Shown here: piece after piece, positions 9,253 through 19,842 of the stretch
Layout: every line of letters begins with the position of its first letter
Numbering within the stretch: position 1 is the stretch's first letter
NCBI RefSeq assembly: GCF_039691755.1
Contig: NZ_CP137552.1
Coordinates: 1,488,001 to 1,552,000, forward strand
Reading direction: 5' to 3'
Length of the DNA stretch: 64,000 bases
Source of the DNA: Halomonas sp. Bachu 37
GTDB taxonomy: Bacteria; Pseudomonadota; Gammaproteobacteria; Pseudomonadales; Halomonadaceae
The notes under the pieces: generated by a model
The model's database searches: none
What the model was told of the DNA's origin: nothing
The model's input: the letters and a program-made list of their open reading frames with translations, nothing else
Translations under genes and position numbers: made by a program

Positions 9253-10536
9253 ATGCGACGCACATTACTCCCTTACTTCTGGCCCGTCGTTGCCGGTGGT
9301 TTATTTGCCGGCATTCTGTTGCTGGCATTCCCCGAACAGCTGCGTCTTCCTTTTTTCGCTTCTTCGCCTTCCTCGACCACAACATCTCCAGCCTCGAGAC
9401 CCGAGACCGCTCCAGAACCGATCGTGGGCAGCTTCCCCATTACCGAGAACAGCGAAAACGTGACTCGGTCTGCGCCAGAAGTACGCCAGGCGCCGCCCAT
9501 GGCCCGTTCGGAAGGTCCGATGAGTTATGCCGATGGCGTCAACCAAGCCGCCCCGGCCGTGGTGAACATCTATTCTTCGCGAATCGTCGAACGCGATGAG
9601 CACCCGCTGATGTCAGACCCCTTCTTTCAACAATTCTTCCGCGATGACACCACCACCCAGCAACGCATGCTTTCCAGCCTGGGCTCGGGCGTAATCGTCA
9701 GCGAAGACGGCTACGTGCTCACCAATCATCATGTAATCAATGGCGCCGACCAGATTCAAGTCGCCCTGCGTGATGGCCGGGAGACACTTGCCGAAGTGAT
9801 CGGCACGGACCCGGAAAGCGATCTGGCGGTGTTGCGCATTTCCCTCGACGACCTGCCGGTAATCGAGCTGGCCGACACTTCCCACGTCGCGGTGGGCGAC
9901 GTCGCGCTGGCCATCGGCAACCCATTCGGCGTGGGGCAGACCGTCACCATGGGCATCATCAGTGCCACGGGGCGCAGCCACCTCGGTCTAAATGCCTATG
10001 AAGACTTCATCCAGACCGATGCCGCCATCAATCCGGGAAACTCGGGGGGAGCATTGATCAACCCCGAAGGCGCCCTGGTCGGCATCAATACCGCCATCTT
10101 CTCCCGTTCAGGGGGCTCCCAGGGTATCGGATTCGCCATTCCCGCCAATCTGGCCCACAGCATTCTCGACGAGCTGGTTACCCAGGGCCGGGTGATACGG
10201 GGATGGCTGGGCATCGAGGCACAGGAACTTTCGCACGAACTCGCCGCTTCGTTTGGTTTACGCGCACCGCAGGGAGTTATCGTTGCGGGCGTGGTCAGCA
10301 ACGGGCCGGCCGCCGAAGCCGGGCTGCTGCCGGGAGATGTCCTGCTGGCCCTAGATGGCCAGACGATCCTCGACGCCCGCTCCACCATGAGCGATATAGC
10401 CTCGATACCTCCGGGCACCATGCTTCCACTGACAATAGTACGCGACGGAGAGCGTATCGAACTGACACTGGAAGTCGGCGAACGCCCTCTGCCAGCCTTC
10501 ACTCCACCTGTGCTCAACGACCCCAAATCACCGTAA
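9253..10536 (+). CDS. degS: DegS/AlgW-type membrane-anchored serine endoprotease
   Basis: The protein has 427 residues. The ATG at 9253 (MRRTLLPYFWP) has AAGGA upstream. An N-terminal membrane helix (about 8-27) is followed by a Ser/Thr/Pro/Glu-rich periplasmic linker. The trypsin-like domain has H160 (TNHHV), D190 (ESDLAVL) and S264 (GNSGGA). Only one PDZ domain follows (about 307-412). One anchor plus one PDZ is the architecture of DegS/AlgW, which cleaves the anti-sigma factor RseA/MucA when misfolded outer-membrane proteins bind the PDZ; DegP and DegQ have two PDZ domains and a cleaved signal. The linker makes it longer than E. coli DegS (355 residues). It ends in a hairpin facing hisD. 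Confidence 0.9.
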   Translation: MRRTLLPYFWPVVAGGLFAGILLLAFPEQLRLPFFASSPSSTTTSPASRPETAPEPIVGSFPITENSENVTRSAPEVRQAPPMARSEGPMSYADGVNQAAPAVVNIYSSRIVERDEHPLMSDPFFQQFFRDDTTTQQRMLSSLGSGVIVSEDGYVLTNHHVINGADQIQVALRDGRETLAEVIGTDPESDLAVLRISLDDLPVIELADTSHVAVGDVALAIGNPFGVGQTVTMGIISATGRSHLGLNAYEDFIQTDAAINPGNSGGALINPEGALVGINTAIFSRSGGSQGIGFAIPANLAHSILDELVTQGRVIRGWLGIEAQELSHELAASFGLRAPQGVIVAGVVSNGPAAEAGLLPGDVLLALDGQTILDARSTMSDIASIPPGTMLPLTIVRDGERIELTLEVGERPLPAFTPPVLNDPKSP

Positions 10537-10557
10537 CCGGCTTATCTTGAAACGACA

Positions 10558-10587
10558 ACCGGCCACGACACTCAAGTCGTGGCCGGT
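10558..10587. terminator. Bidirectional hairpin between degS and hisD
   Basis: A perfect 12-bp stem, ACCGGCCACGAC/GTCGTGGCCGGT, has a six-base loop and sits midway between the two convergent stops. No strong T tract is seen on either side. Confidence 0.7.
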
Positions 10588-10611
10588 ATATGTCAGCGCT
10601 TATCATGACAC

Positions 10612-11931
10612 TCAGTCGCGTATGCGGTATTCCGCCGAGCGGGCGTGAGCGGTCAAGGCTTCGCCCCGCGCCAGAACAGAGGCTATCTTGCCCAGCTCGG
10701 AAGCTCCTTCGGCTGAGCAGTGAATGATCGATGAACGTTTCTGAAAGTCATAGACACCCAATGGTGAGGAGAAACGCGCCGTTCCCGAAGTAGGCAGCAC
10801 GTGGTTGGGTCCCGCACAGTAATCTCCCAGAGCCTCGGCCGTGTAGCGCCCCATGAAAATAGCGCCGGCATGCCGGATTCCCTCCAGCATACTCTCGGGG
10901 TCTTCCACCGAAAGCTCCAGGTGCTCGGGGGCGATCCGGTTGATCAGCGCCACCGCTTCCTCGCGGTTGCGGCATTGGATCAGGGCGCCGCGACGCGCCA
11001 GCGACTGGCGCACGATCTCTTCTCTTTCCAGGCTCGGCAACAGCCGCTCGATGGAATCCGCCACATCGTCCAAGTGCTGCTGTTCCCAGCTGACGAGTAT
11101 CGCCTGGGCGTCTTCGTCGTGCTCCGCCTGGGAGAACAGATCCATCGCCAGCCAGTCGCTGTCGGTACCGCCATCGGCCACCACCAGAATTTCTGACGGC
11201 CCGGCAATCATGTCGATACCCACCTGGCCGAATACCGCTCGCTTGGCGGTGGCAACATAGATATTGCCCGGCCCGACGATCTTGTCCACCCGCGGCACGC
11301 TTGCGGTACCGTAGGCCAGCGCGGCTACTGCCTGAGCGCCACCAATGGTGAAGACATGGTCGACCCCGGCGAGGTGCGCAGCGGCCAGTACCAGCTCATT
11401 GAGCACGCCATCGGGCGTGGGTACGACCATGACGATCTCGCGCACGCCCGCGACATGGGCGGGAATTGCATTCATCAACACCGACGAGGGATAAGCGGCC
11501 TTGCCGCCGGGCACATAGATACCCGCCCGATCCAGCGGCGAGACCTTTTGTCCCAGCACCGTCCCGTCCTGCTCCTGATACTGCCACGATTGCGGCTTCT
11601 GCCGTTCGTGGTAGCGACGAATGCGCTCCGCAGCCTGGGTCAACGCCTCCCGCTGGGCATCCGGTAAGCCGTCGAAGGCCGCTTTCAGCTGCTCCTGAGT
11701 CAACGTCAGCTCACGCATGTGTGTAGCGTTCAGGCGGTCGAAACGATTGGTCGCCGCAAGCACCGCCTGGTCGCCGTGCTGCCTGACGTCTTCGAGTATG
11801 GCCTGCACCCGCTCTTGCACACTGCTGTCGGAGACGCCCTCCCACGCCAGCAATGCCGCAAGACGCTCATCGAAATCCGCCTCTTGGGTCGAAAGACGTG
11901 CAATGGCCACATCGAAAATCGTATCACTCAT
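10612..11931 (-). CDS. hisD: Histidinol dehydrogenase
   Basis: The protein has 439 residues, the family length. The ATG at 11931 is chosen because AAGGAG precedes it and the product begins at the conserved helical region; an earlier in-frame start would add 33 residues inside his[25 protein letters not shown], the Zn-ligand region [11 protein letters not shown] and the APEHLEL motif are present. It catalyses the last two NAD-dependent oxidations from histidinol to histidine. It lies four bases after hisG in the unit ibaG-murA-hisG-hisD. Confidence 0.97.
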   Translation of the reverse strand: MSDTIFDVAIARLSTQEADFDERLAALLAWEGVSDSSVQERVQAILEDVRQHGDQAVLAATNRFDRLNATHMRELTLTQEQLKAAFDGLPDAQREALTQAAERIRRYHERQKPQSWQYQEQDGTVLGQKVSPLDRAGIYVPGGKAAYPSSVLMNAIPAHVAGVREIVMVVPTPDGVLNELVLAAAHLAGVDHVFTIGGAQAVAALAYGTASVPRVDKIVGPGNIYVATAKRAVFGQVGIDMIAGPSEILVVADGGTDSDWLAMDLFSQAEHDEDAQAILVSWEQQHLDDVADSIERLLPSLEREEIVRQSLARRGALIQCRNREEAVALINRIAPEHLELSVEDPESMLEGIRHAGAIFMGRYTAEALGDYCAGPNHVLPTSGTARFSSPLGVYDFQKRSSIIHCSAEGASELGKIASVLARGEALTAHARSAEYRIRD

Positions 11932-11935
11932 GGCG

Positions 11936-12610
11936 TCACGCTCCTTCCGAGGTTGTACTGGCGGAGACGGCTTCCCGGCGCGCCGCGACCGCCTCGCCCA
12001 AGCGCGCGATGAGCGGTTTGATGCGTTCATGCTTCATGGTCATGGCCGCCTTGTTGGCCACCAGGCGGGTACTGATCGAAGCGATCAGCTCGCGCGGCTC
12101 CATGCCGTTGGCACGCAGGGTATTGCCGGTATCGACGATATCCACGATCTCGTCGGCGAGATTCATCAACGGGGCGAGCTCCATGGCACCGTAGAGCTTG
12201 ATGACCTCAGCCTGGATGCCCTGCTCTGCATAGTAGCGCCGAGCGATATTGACGAACTTGGTCGCCACCCGGCGCCGTGCTCGCGCCGGTGCCGCACCGA
12301 CAATCCCGGCGGTCATCAGCTTGCAGCGAGCGATTTCCAGGTCCAGAGGCTCATAGAGACCTTCGGCACCATGCTCAAGCAGCACGTCCTTGCCCGCCAA
12401 CCCCAGATCCGCCGCTCCGAGTTGAACATAGGTCGGCACATCGGTCGCTCGAATCACCACCAACTTGACATCGGGCAAGTTGGTATCGAACAGCAGCTTG
12501 CGGCTCTTGCCCAAATCTTCCAGCGGCGTGATGCCGGCATCCGCCAGCAACGGCAGGGTCTCGTCGAGAATTCGCCCCTTGGACAGGGCCAGGATCAATT
12601 GCTTGCTCAT
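11936..12610 (-). CDS. hisG: ATP phosphoribosyltransferase, short form HisG(S)
   Basis: The protein has 224 residues, so it lacks the C-terminal regulatory domain of the roughly 300-residue long form. [15 protein letters not shown] starts the catalytic domain; [14 protein letters not shown] and the PRPP-loop region [14 protein letters not shown] are present. Short HisG enzymes work only in a hetero-octamer with HisZ, which carries the histidine-responsive regulatory site, and hisZ is found in this window at 59589-60785. It catalyses the first step of histidine synthesis, joining ATP and PRPP. It follows murA by 27 bases. Confidence 0.96.
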   Translation of the reverse strand: MSKQLILALSKGRILDETLPLLADAGITPLEDLGKSRKLLFDTNLPDVKLVVIRATDVPTYVQLGAADLGLAGKDVLLEHGAEGLYEPLDLEIARCKLMTAGIVGAAPARARRRVATKFVNIARRYYAEQGIQAEVIKLYGAMELAPLMNLADEIVDIVDTGNTLRANGMEPRELIASISTRLVANKAAMTMKHERIKPLIARLGEAVAARREAVSASTTSEGA

Positions 12611-12637
12611 GTTTGTGCCACTAAGTGAAATCGTGAA

Positions 12638-13912
<1,275 letters not shown>

Positions 13913-14164
13913 TCACTGAGCGCGCTCAGGCGCGGTTTGCCATTGAGCGGGCGTATACGTCTTGATACTCACGGCATGCAGCGCCCCGGAAGCGATCTGA
14001 TCGCTCAGGGCCGAGTAGATCAGCTGCTGACGCTTGACGGCGGTCATCCCCTCGAAAACATCGCCTACCGCAACGACCTGGAAATTGCACCCCTCCCCTT
14101 GGATATGGAAATCACATCCATCCAAGCGGGACTCGAGCAGCGCTTTAACCTCGTTAGGTTGCAT
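13913..14164 (-). CDS. ibaG: BolA-family protein IbaG
   Basis: The protein has 83 residues. The ATG at 14164 (MQPNEVKALLESRL) matches E. coli IbaG, which has 84 residues; an AAGGAG lies somewhat far upstream. The BolA fold is visible with GDVFEGMTAVKRQQLIY and the conserved HAVSIKTYTPAQW near the end. BolA/IbaG proteins bind monothiol glutaredoxins through a shared [2Fe-2S] cluster and act in iron-sulfur handling and acid stress. It follows mlaB after a terminator-like hairpin, so it may head its own unit with murA-hisG-hisD; a TATACT box at 14185-14190 could be its -10. Confidence 0.93.
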   Translation of the reverse strand: MQPNEVKALLESRLDGCDFHIQGEGCNFQVVAVGDVFEGMTAVKRQQLIYSALSDQIASGALHAVSIKTYTPAQWQTAPERAQ

Positions 14165-14203
14165 GGATATGAACACTCCTTCGAAGTATAAAATGGAAAC
14201 GAC

Positions 14204-14228
14204 GGAGAGCCCGCGTATGCGGCTCTCC
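14204..14228 (-). terminator. Hairpin after mlaB, likely end of the mla operon
   Basis: GGAGAGCC and GGCTCTCC pair around a GC-extended loop with one bulged base. On the minus strand it is followed by a T-rich stretch beginning four bases later. It lies about 70 bases after the mlaB stop and before ibaG. Confidence 0.55.
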
Positions 14229-14299
14229 ATCTTGATGGGAACATGATAAAGAAAAGCGCCGCACTTGGCGATGTCAGTCCCGCAGGTGCAGCCCGGGAA

Positions 14300-14641
14300 T
14301 CAGCGATCGGGAACGACCACTTCGTCAAGCAAGGGCGTAATGTCGGCCAACGCGCTCAAACGGCGCAAGGGAGAGGACAGAATAATGGCGGTAATCGACA
14401 AGTGACGACGGCGAGCGGCTCTTACCCACTGCAATAAAACGCTCAGTGCCGCCGTACTGGCCTTTTCGACCCTCGAGAAATCCAGTACTACATGGCCTTC
14501 TCGAGGCAATTGCGATAGCCAATCGTTGCCCGCCTCAGCCAAACGCGACGCCGCCAAGACATGCACGTCTCCCACCACCATTATCGTGTCTGGCTCATTC
14601 ACTTCTAGCCGTGACGATTGCAGGTCCAGCAGGACACTCAC
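14300..14641 (-). CDS. mlaB: Phospholipid transport STAS-domain protein MlaB
   Basis: The protein has 113 residues and is a single STAS domain (VVLDFSRVEKASTAALSVLLQW). The GTG start overlaps the mlaC stop by four bases (GTGA). In E. coli MlaB binds the MlaF ATPase and stabilises and activates the MlaFEDB complex that moves phospholipid between the membranes. It is the last gene of mlaF-mlaE-mlaD-mlaC-mlaB. Confidence 0.93.
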   Translation of the reverse strand: MSVLLDLQSSRLEVNEPDTIMVVGDVHVLAASRLAEAGNDWLSQLPREGHVVLDFSRVEKASTAALSVLLQWVRAARRRHLSITAIILSSPLRRLSALADITPLLDEVVVPDR

Positions 14642-15282
14642 GCATCGCCTCCCTGCTCCAGCTCTTCCACAGCCAGCTCAGGCGCCCAGCCATCGATCAC
14701 GGCATCGTAGTCACGATTGTTGCTGCGCATGGCCTGGTCGAACTGGTTGCGGAACGTCAATCCCAGATTGATACCATTGACGATCACGTTCACTACCCGC
14801 CACTGCCCATCGGAAAGGCGCAGACTATAACTTACGGGAAAGACCTGACCATCGTTGGCGACAATTTCCATGGCCACGCTGGCCTGGTCGTCATATCGCT
14901 GGGCACGTTGGTCATCGAGTACACGAACTTCGTCATAATCGAAGGTGACCAGTCCTTTGGTATAGGTATCGATCAAGGTCTGGCGAAATACATCGGCAAA
15001 GCGCGCCCGTTGCTCCGGGGTAGCGTTGCGAAAATAACTGCCCATCACACTGGCGCCGATATATCGAAAATCCGCCACCTCTTCCAGGCTTTCGTCCACC
15101 TGAGCCTTCAGTTCATCCAGGTTCGCGGCATAATAGGCCTCCCTGGAATTAAGTTCGGCCATGAATTCATTGATGTTATCGCGAATGAGCTCTTCGGGGC
15201 TGCGCTCCTGGGCCTGAAGCTGCAATGGCAGCATCAGTAGAAACATCGCCAACAGCGGTACAAGGCGGCGTGCAAGACTCAT
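14638..15282 (-). CDS. mlaC: Periplasmic phospholipid-binding protein MlaC
   Basis: The protein has 214 residues. The ATG at 15282 has CAAGGAGA before it and begins a signal peptide (MSLARRLVPLLAMFLLMLP...LQAQ). The mature protein has the Tol/MlaC pattern with FRYIGASVMGSYF, a YTKGLVTFDYDEVRV strand and QWRVVNVIVNGINLGLTFRNQF. It shuttles phospholipid through the periplasm between MlaA at the outer membrane and MlaFEDB at the inner membrane. mlaA is not in the window. Confidence 0.95.
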   Translation of the reverse strand: MSLARRLVPLLAMFLLMLPLQLQAQERSPEELIRDNINEFMAELNSREAYYAANLDELKAQVDESLEEVADFRYIGASVMGSYFRNATPEQRARFADVFRQTLIDTYTKGLVTFDYDEVRVLDDQRAQRYDDQASVAMEIVANDGQVFPVSYSLRLSDGQWRVVNVIVNGINLGLTFRNQFDQAMRSNNRDYDAVIDGWAPELAVEELEQGGDA

Positions 15283-15316
15283 GGGATCTCCTTGAAAGTA
15301 GAAGCGACACCGGGTA

Positions 15317-15781
15317 TCAGTTGCTGGCCATATTAGATACGAATTGTTGAATAAGTTCTTCCAGGACCATGGCCGATTGCGTGTCTCGGATAGTGTCACC
15401 TGCGCTCAACATTTCCGGATCGCCGCCTACCGTCAGTCCGATATACTGCTCGCCCAGCAGGCCAGCAGTCAGAATCGCGGCAGTGGTGTCCCGCGAAAGC
15501 TGTCCCTCCAGCTCGCTGTCCAGACGCAACACCACGCGAGCATCGAACCACTCCGGGTCCAGTTCGATCGATTCGACCCGTCCCACCGTCACGCCAGACA
15601 TCGTCACCCGAGCTCGCGGTTTGAGGCTACCGACATTGGCGAAACTGGCCTGCATCCGGAAAGAATCCGTCGGGGCATCGAGGGTCAAGCCACTGACGCG
15701 AAGCCCGAGGAACACCAGACCGACGATACCGGCCAGCATGAACAGCCCCACCCCAAGCTCCATAGTCTTGCTGCGTTTCAT
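15317..15781 (-). CDS. mlaD: MCE-domain phospholipid transporter subunit MlaD
   Basis: The protein has 154 residues. The ATG at 15781 has GGAG seven bases upstream; two GTG codons directly before it are possible earlier starts. One membrane helix (about 8-27) anchors a single MCE domain (about 37-115, ending YIGLTVGG), followed by a helix (MVLEELIQQFVSNM) that lines the hexamer pore. It forms the periplasmic ring of the Mla importer and binds MlaC. Confidence 0.96.
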   Translation of the reverse strand: MKRSKTMELGVGLFMLAGIVGLVFLGLRVSGLTLDAPTDSFRMQASFANVGSLKPRARVTMSGVTVGRVESIELDPEWFDARVVLRLDSELEGQLSRDTTAAILTAGLLGEQYIGLTVGGDPEMLSAGDTIRDTQSAMVLEELIQQFVSNMASN

Positions 15782-15797
15782 CACCACACTCCGAAAA

Positions 15798-16601
15798 TCA
15801 AGAAAGGCCGCCGAACATCAGAGCGGTCAGCACGAAGTCCAACCCCAGCACCGCCAGCGACGAGTACACTACGGTACGGGTCGTGGCTCGCGATATGCCC
15901 TCAGACGTGGGGATGAGATCGTAGCCCTGGAATACCGCGATCCAGGTCACCACCAGGGCAAATACCAGACTCTTGACGATACCGTTGCCGATATCGGCGA
16001 AGAAGTTGACGCTCGACTGCATATTGCTCCAGTAGGATCCCTCGAATACCCCGAGCCACTCCACGCCGACCAGGTAGCCGCCCCAGATTCCCACCACGCT
16101 GAAGCCGATGGTCAATATCGGCAGGGAGACGAAACCGGCCCACAGCCGCGGCGCCACGACGCGACGCAACGGATCCACGCCGATCATTTCCATGCTGGTG
16201 AGCTGCTCGGTGGCTTTCATCAAGCCGATTTCCGCGGTCAGCGCCGAGCCGGCCCTCCCGGCGAACAACAAGGCCGCCACCACGGGTGCCAGCTCGCGCA
16301 ACAGTGACAGTGCCACCATCTGCCCCAGTGCCTGCTCGGCGCCGAAATCCACCAAAATGGTATAGCCCTGAAGCGCCAGCACCATGCCGATAAAAAGGCC
16401 CGATACCAGCACGATCGCCAGCGACAGCACACCGACGAAGTGCATCTGGCGCAACCACAGACGTATCCCTTCGCGAGAAGGAACTCCGACCACGGCCTGG
16501 CCCAGGAAAATTCCCGCGCGCCCCAGCGACTCCACGGTATCGCACCCTCGCCGCCCCAGGTACCGCACCCGTTCGCTGCTTTTCGCTAGCCGCCCAGACA
16601 T
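15798..16601 (-). CDS. mlaE: Mla ABC transporter permease MlaE
   Basis: The protein has 267 residues. The ATG at 16601 overlaps the mlaF stop as TGATG. An amphipathic N-terminal helix is followed by five membrane helices. The segment [25 protein letters not shown], read in two parts, holds the EIGxMK coupling helix ([11 protein letters not shown]), which contacts MlaF, and the VAPRLWAG region. It forms the transmembrane path of the phospholipid transporter with MlaD and MlaF. Confidence 0.96.
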   Translation of the reverse strand: MSGRLAKSSERVRYLGRRGCDTVESLGRAGIFLGQAVVGVPSREGIRLWLRQMHFVGVLSLAIVLVSGLFIGMVLALQGYTILVDFGAEQALGQMVALSLLRELAPVVAALLFAGRAGSALTAEIGLMKATEQLTSMEMIGVDPLRRVVAPRLWAGFVSLPILTIGFSVVGIWGGYLVGVEWLGVFEGSYWSNMQSSVNFFADIGNGIVKSLVFALVVTWIAVFQGYDLIPTSEGISRATTRTVVYSSLAVLGLDFVLTALMFGGLS

Positions 16602-17425
16602 CAGCTGCAACCTCCGGTTGTGGCGACATCATCGAGCATGTCGCGATAGAAATCCTTGGCCGGGTAATGAAACGGCACCGGCCCGTCCGGTTTGCCATGG
16701 ACGAACTGGTTGACCCGCGGATCGGCATGGGTATCCAGGCTCGCCGGAGTGCCGTGGGCGACGACCTCGCCGTCGGAGAGCAGATAGATGTAGTCCGCGA
16801 TCGACAGTGTCTCCTTGATATCGTGGGATACCACCACCGACGTCAGCTCCAGTGCCTGGCTCAAGCGCTTGATCAACTGCACTAGCACGCCCATCGAGAT
16901 CGGGTCCTGACCGACAAACGGTTCATCGTACAGGATCAACTCCGGGTCGAGGGCGATCGCCCGGGCCAACGCCACGCGCCGTGCCATGCCGCCGGAAAGC
17001 TCCGCCGGGGCAAGTGCCTGGGCACCGCGCAAGCCGACCGCCTGCAACTTGAGCAGGACCAGATCGCGGACCATCGCTTCCGGCAAGTCCGTATGGACGC
17101 GTAGGGGAAAGGCAACGTTCTCGAATACACTCAAATCGGAAAACAGCGCGCCACTCTGAAACAGCATCCCCATCCGCTTGCGTAGATCGAACAGGGCCTT
17201 GCGGGACAACTTGTGTACGTCGTCGCCGTCTATACGCACCCGCCCCCGATCCGGCGTCAATTGCCCGCCGATAAGCTTCAGCAGGGTAGTCTTGCCGGTG
17301 CCGCTGGGGCCCATGATGGCAGTGATCCGCCCTTTGGCCAGGGTCATGTTCACGCCCCGGAAGATCGCTCGTTCTCCGCGGGAAAAATGCAGGTCTTCGA
17401 TTTCGATAAACGGCGAGTCCGTCAT
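16601..17425 (-). CDS. mlaF: Mla ABC transporter ATP-binding protein MlaF
   Basis: The protein has 274 residues. Walker A is G39-P-S-G-T-G-K45-T46; the signature [16 protein letters not shown] and Walker [13 protein letters not shown] follow, then a His switch in VVSHDIKE. The start at 17425 gives the family N-terminus [12 protein letters not shown] and has GAGG upstream. The C-terminal tail packs on the neighbouring subunit in E. coli. It is the first gene of the mla operon and is divergent from kdsD; its leader contains three inverted repeats. Confidence 0.97.
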   Translation of the reverse strand: MTDSPFIEIEDLHFSRGERAIFRGVNMTLAKGRITAIMGPSGTGKTTLLKLIGGQLTPDRGRVRIDGDDVHKLSRKALFDLRKRMGMLFQSGALFSDLSVFENVAFPLRVHTDLPEAMVRDLVLLKLQAVGLRGAQALAPAELSGGMARRVALARAIALDPELILYDEPFVGQDPISMGVLVQLIKRLSQALELTSVVVSHDIKETLSIADYIYLLSDGEVVAHGTPASLDTHADPRVNQFVHGKPDGPVPFHYPAKDFYRDMLDDVATTGGCS

Positions 17426-17448
17426 GGTGCCTCGGTGTCTGAAAGCCG

Positions 17449-17515
17449 TACGTGGAACACACCACCGTATGACCATGGCGGTGGCGGCCATGCTCGATAA
17501 ACCGCACGTGGTGCG
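17449..17515 (-). promoter_or_regulatory. Three consecutive inverted repeats upstream of mlaF
   Basis: TACG/CGTA (imperfect, 17449-17469), CATGGC/GCCATG (17474-17492) and CGCAC/GTGCG (17503-17515) follow each other in the 244-base divergent gap to kdsD. They lie 24-90 bases before the mlaF start, so they could be operator sites or stems in the mRNA leader. Only the symmetry is seen; no regulator is recognised. Confidence 0.35.
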
Positions 17516-17669
17516 TTTCAAAAACGTTATCGAACAACGTATCCTAACCGTTTTGGCCCACTTCAAGCGAGAATATTCCACTATCGACAGCCGGGGCCAC
17601 GCTATCTCTGCACAGTGTTATCATGGACATTAGCCAAGCCCGTTTTCCTATTGCCTACGAGCTGCCCTT

Positions 17670-18656
17670 ATGAGTCAAACGTCTCCTCCCGCGTCACTGT
17701 TGCGTGAAAGCGCGCTGCGCACCCTCTCTCTCGAGCAGGCGGCGATCGGCGCCTTGATGAGCAGGCTGGACGAGGAATTCGACCACGCCTGCCGTTTGAT
17801 GCTCGATTGCCAGGGCCGGGTGATCGTGACCGGCATGGGCAAATCCGGCCATATTGCCGGCAAGATTGCCGCCACCCTCGCCAGTACCGGCACCCCGGCC
17901 TTTTTCGTCCACCCCGGCGAAGCTAGCCACGGCGACCTGGGCATGATTACCCGAGGCGATGTCGTGCTGGCGCTGTCCAACTCGGGGGAAACCGCCGAGG
18001 TTACCGCCCTTCTTCCCCTGTTGAAACGCCTGGGAACTCCATTGATCAGCATGACCGGCCGGCCAGGGTCGACGCTGGCGCGCCACGCCGATGCCCACCT
18101 GAACAGCGCCGTGGAACGGGAGGCCTGCCCGCACGATCTGGCACCCACGAGCTCGACCACCGCCGCCCTGGCACTGGGCGATGCCTTGGCTGTCGCGCTA
18201 CTGGAGGCTCGCGGCTTTACCGCCGAGGATTTTGCTCTTTCCCACCCCGGCGGCACTCTGGGCAAGCGCCTGTTACTGACCGTCCAGGACCTGATGCACA
18301 GCGGAGATCGCCTCCCGCTGGTAACGCTGGGTAGCCCCCTGCGTGACGCCCTGATTGAAATCACTCGTCAAGGTCTGGGATTCACCTGCGTCGTTGACCA
18401 GCAGGGTCGCCTGGCCGGGGTCTATACCGATGGCGACTTGCGCCGTACCCTCGACCAGCATCATGATTTACGTGACCTTACGGTTGATGAGGTCATGACC
18501 CGACCGGGCAAGCGCATCTCTCCACAAGTACTGGCGGCGGAAGCCGTGCGCTTGATGGAAGACAGCCGTATCACCGCCTTGGCGGTGGTGGATGACCAGC
18601 AGAGACCGATCGGGGCGTTACACATGCACGATCTGCTGGCCAGCGGCGTAATCTGA
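17670..18656 (+). CDS. kdsD: D-arabinose 5-phosphate isomerase KdsD
   Basis: The protein has 328 residues, matching the E. coli enzyme. An N-terminal SIS domain (about 35-185, with VTGMGKSGHIAGKIAATLASTG split by the active site, and LSNSGETAEV) is followed by two CBS domains (about 205-325). The conserved HPGEASHGDLGM loop holds the catalytic His region. It converts ribulose 5-phosphate to arabinose 5-phosphate for KDO synthesis. It heads the plus-strand run kdsD-kdsC-lptC-lptA-lptB-rpoN. Confidence 0.97.
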   Translation: MSQTSPPASLLRESALRTLSLEQAAIGALMSRLDEEFDHACRLMLDCQGRVIVTGMGKSGHIAGKIAATLASTGTPAFFVHPGEASHGDLGMITRGDVVLALSNSGETAEVTALLPLLKRLGTPLISMTGRPGSTLARHADAHLNSAVEREACPHDLAPTSSTTAALALGDALAVALLEARGFTAEDFALSHPGGTLGKRLLLTVQDLMHSGDRLPLVTLGSPLRDALIEITRQGLGFTCVVDQQGRLAGVYTDGDLRRTLDQHHDLRDLTVDEVMTRPGKRISPQVLAAEAVRLMEDSRITALAVVDDQQRPIGALHMHDLLASGVI

Positions 18657-18677
18657 CTCTTATCGACTGGAGGCTCA

Positions 18678-19220
18678 ATGGCTCTTACGCCTGCTTTACT
18701 CGACCCGATTCGCCGCGTGCGCCTGTTCGCCATGGATGTCGATGGCGTGCTCACCGATGGACGCCTCTACTTTCAGGCCGATGGCATCGAGATCAAGGCT
18801 TTCAATACCCTTGACGGCCACGGCCTGAAATTGCTCAAGCGCGCCGGTATCGCAGTGGCGTTCATTACCGGACGCGACTCGCCCATGGTCAGCCAGCGTG
18901 CCGCTGCCCTAGGGATCACCCACGTTCATCAGGGGGTAGAGGATAAACTCGCCACCCTGCGCGACCTCTGCCGCCGGCTGGAAATCGGACTGGACCAGGT
19001 CGCCTACTGTGGTGACGACCTGCCCGACCTGGCCGCGATCAAACGGTCCGGTATCGGCATCACCGTACCCGGCGCGCCCAGCTACGTTCAGGCTCACGCC
19101 GATTGGGTGACCGAGCGCCAGGGCGGTCATGGCGCGGTACGTGAGGTATGTGACACCCTTCTCGAAGCCCAAGGTCACTGGGGGGCGGTAATCGATACCT
19201 ACCTTCACGGGCGGCCCTGA
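18678..19220 (+). CDS. kdsC: 3-deoxy-D-manno-octulosonate 8-phosphate phosphatase KdsC
   Basis: The protein has 180 residues. It is a HAD-family C0-type phosphatase without a cap, with the nucleophile motif MDVDGVLTDG near residue 18, FITGRDS and YCGDDLPDLA. It releases KDO from KDO-8-phosphate. It starts 21 bases after kdsD and ends one base before lptC, consistent with one transcript. Confidence 0.97.
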   Translation: MALTPALLDPIRRVRLFAMDVDGVLTDGRLYFQADGIEIKAFNTLDGHGLKLLKRAGIAVAFITGRDSPMVSQRAAALGITHVHQGVEDKLATLRDLCRRLEIGLDQVAYCGDDLPDLAAIKRSGIGITVPGAPSYVQAHADWVTERQGGHGAVREVCDTLLEAQGHWGAVIDTYLHGRP

Positions 19221-19221
19221 C

Positions 19222-19842
19222 ATGGCGCCGGATACGCCTTCACGCACTCGCACCAGGCGCCTTTCCCGGCACTTCACCAGACGGCTGGGACTAGGCGTGC
19301 TGATCCTGGCGCTAGGCGGACTGCTGGTCTACCTGGACCCCGGCGAACAGCGCCAGCCTGGTGTGGACCTGGAAGCGCGCGCCAACGAACCAGGCCATAT
19401 TCTGGAAGGGGCCGAGCTCACCCTGTTCGGTAACGACGGACATGTTCGCCAAGCCATCCGTACGCCACGCATGACCCATTCGCAGGAGGATATCAGCCAG
19501 GCGGAACAGCCCCGCGCGCGCCTGTTCGACAGCCATCGACGCGAGTGGACCGCCGAGGCGGAACAAGGTTTCGTGGATGTTCCCAGGCAACAGCTCACCC
19601 TTACCGGCGATGCCCGGTTGCGGGCACCTGAAGCAGGCTGGCAACTCGACACGCAGATATTGCACTATGATGCGCAACAAGCCCACGCCTGGAGCGAGAC
19701 ACCGGCCTTGCTGCAACAACCTCCCCAACGAATGCAGGCCAATCGAATGGATGCCTGGCTGAACGAAAGTCGCGTCCGTTTGACTGATGACGTTAAAGGC
19801 TACCATCCACCCGAGACGAACGCTCAAGAGGAAATGCCATGA
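19222..19842 (+). CDS. lptC: LPS export protein LptC
   Basis: The protein has 206 residues. A basic N-terminus and one membrane helix (about 24-40) precede a beta-jellyroll periplasmic domain (with GAELTLFGNDGHVRQAI and LTLTGDARLRAPEAGW). It is bound to the LptBFG transporter and hands LPS to LptA. The last codons overlap lptA by four bases. Sequence conservation in this family is low, so the call rests on size, topology and position. Confidence 0.93.
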   Translation: MAPDTPSRTRTRRLSRHFTRRLGLGVLILALGGLLVYLDPGEQRQPGVDLEARANEPGHILEGAELTLFGNDGHVRQAIRTPRMTHSQEDISQAEQPRARLFDSHRREWTAEAEQGFVDVPRQQLTLTGDARLRAPEAGWQLDTQILHYDAQQAHAWSETPALLQQPPQRMQANRMDAWLNESRVRLTDDVKGYHPPETNAQEEMP

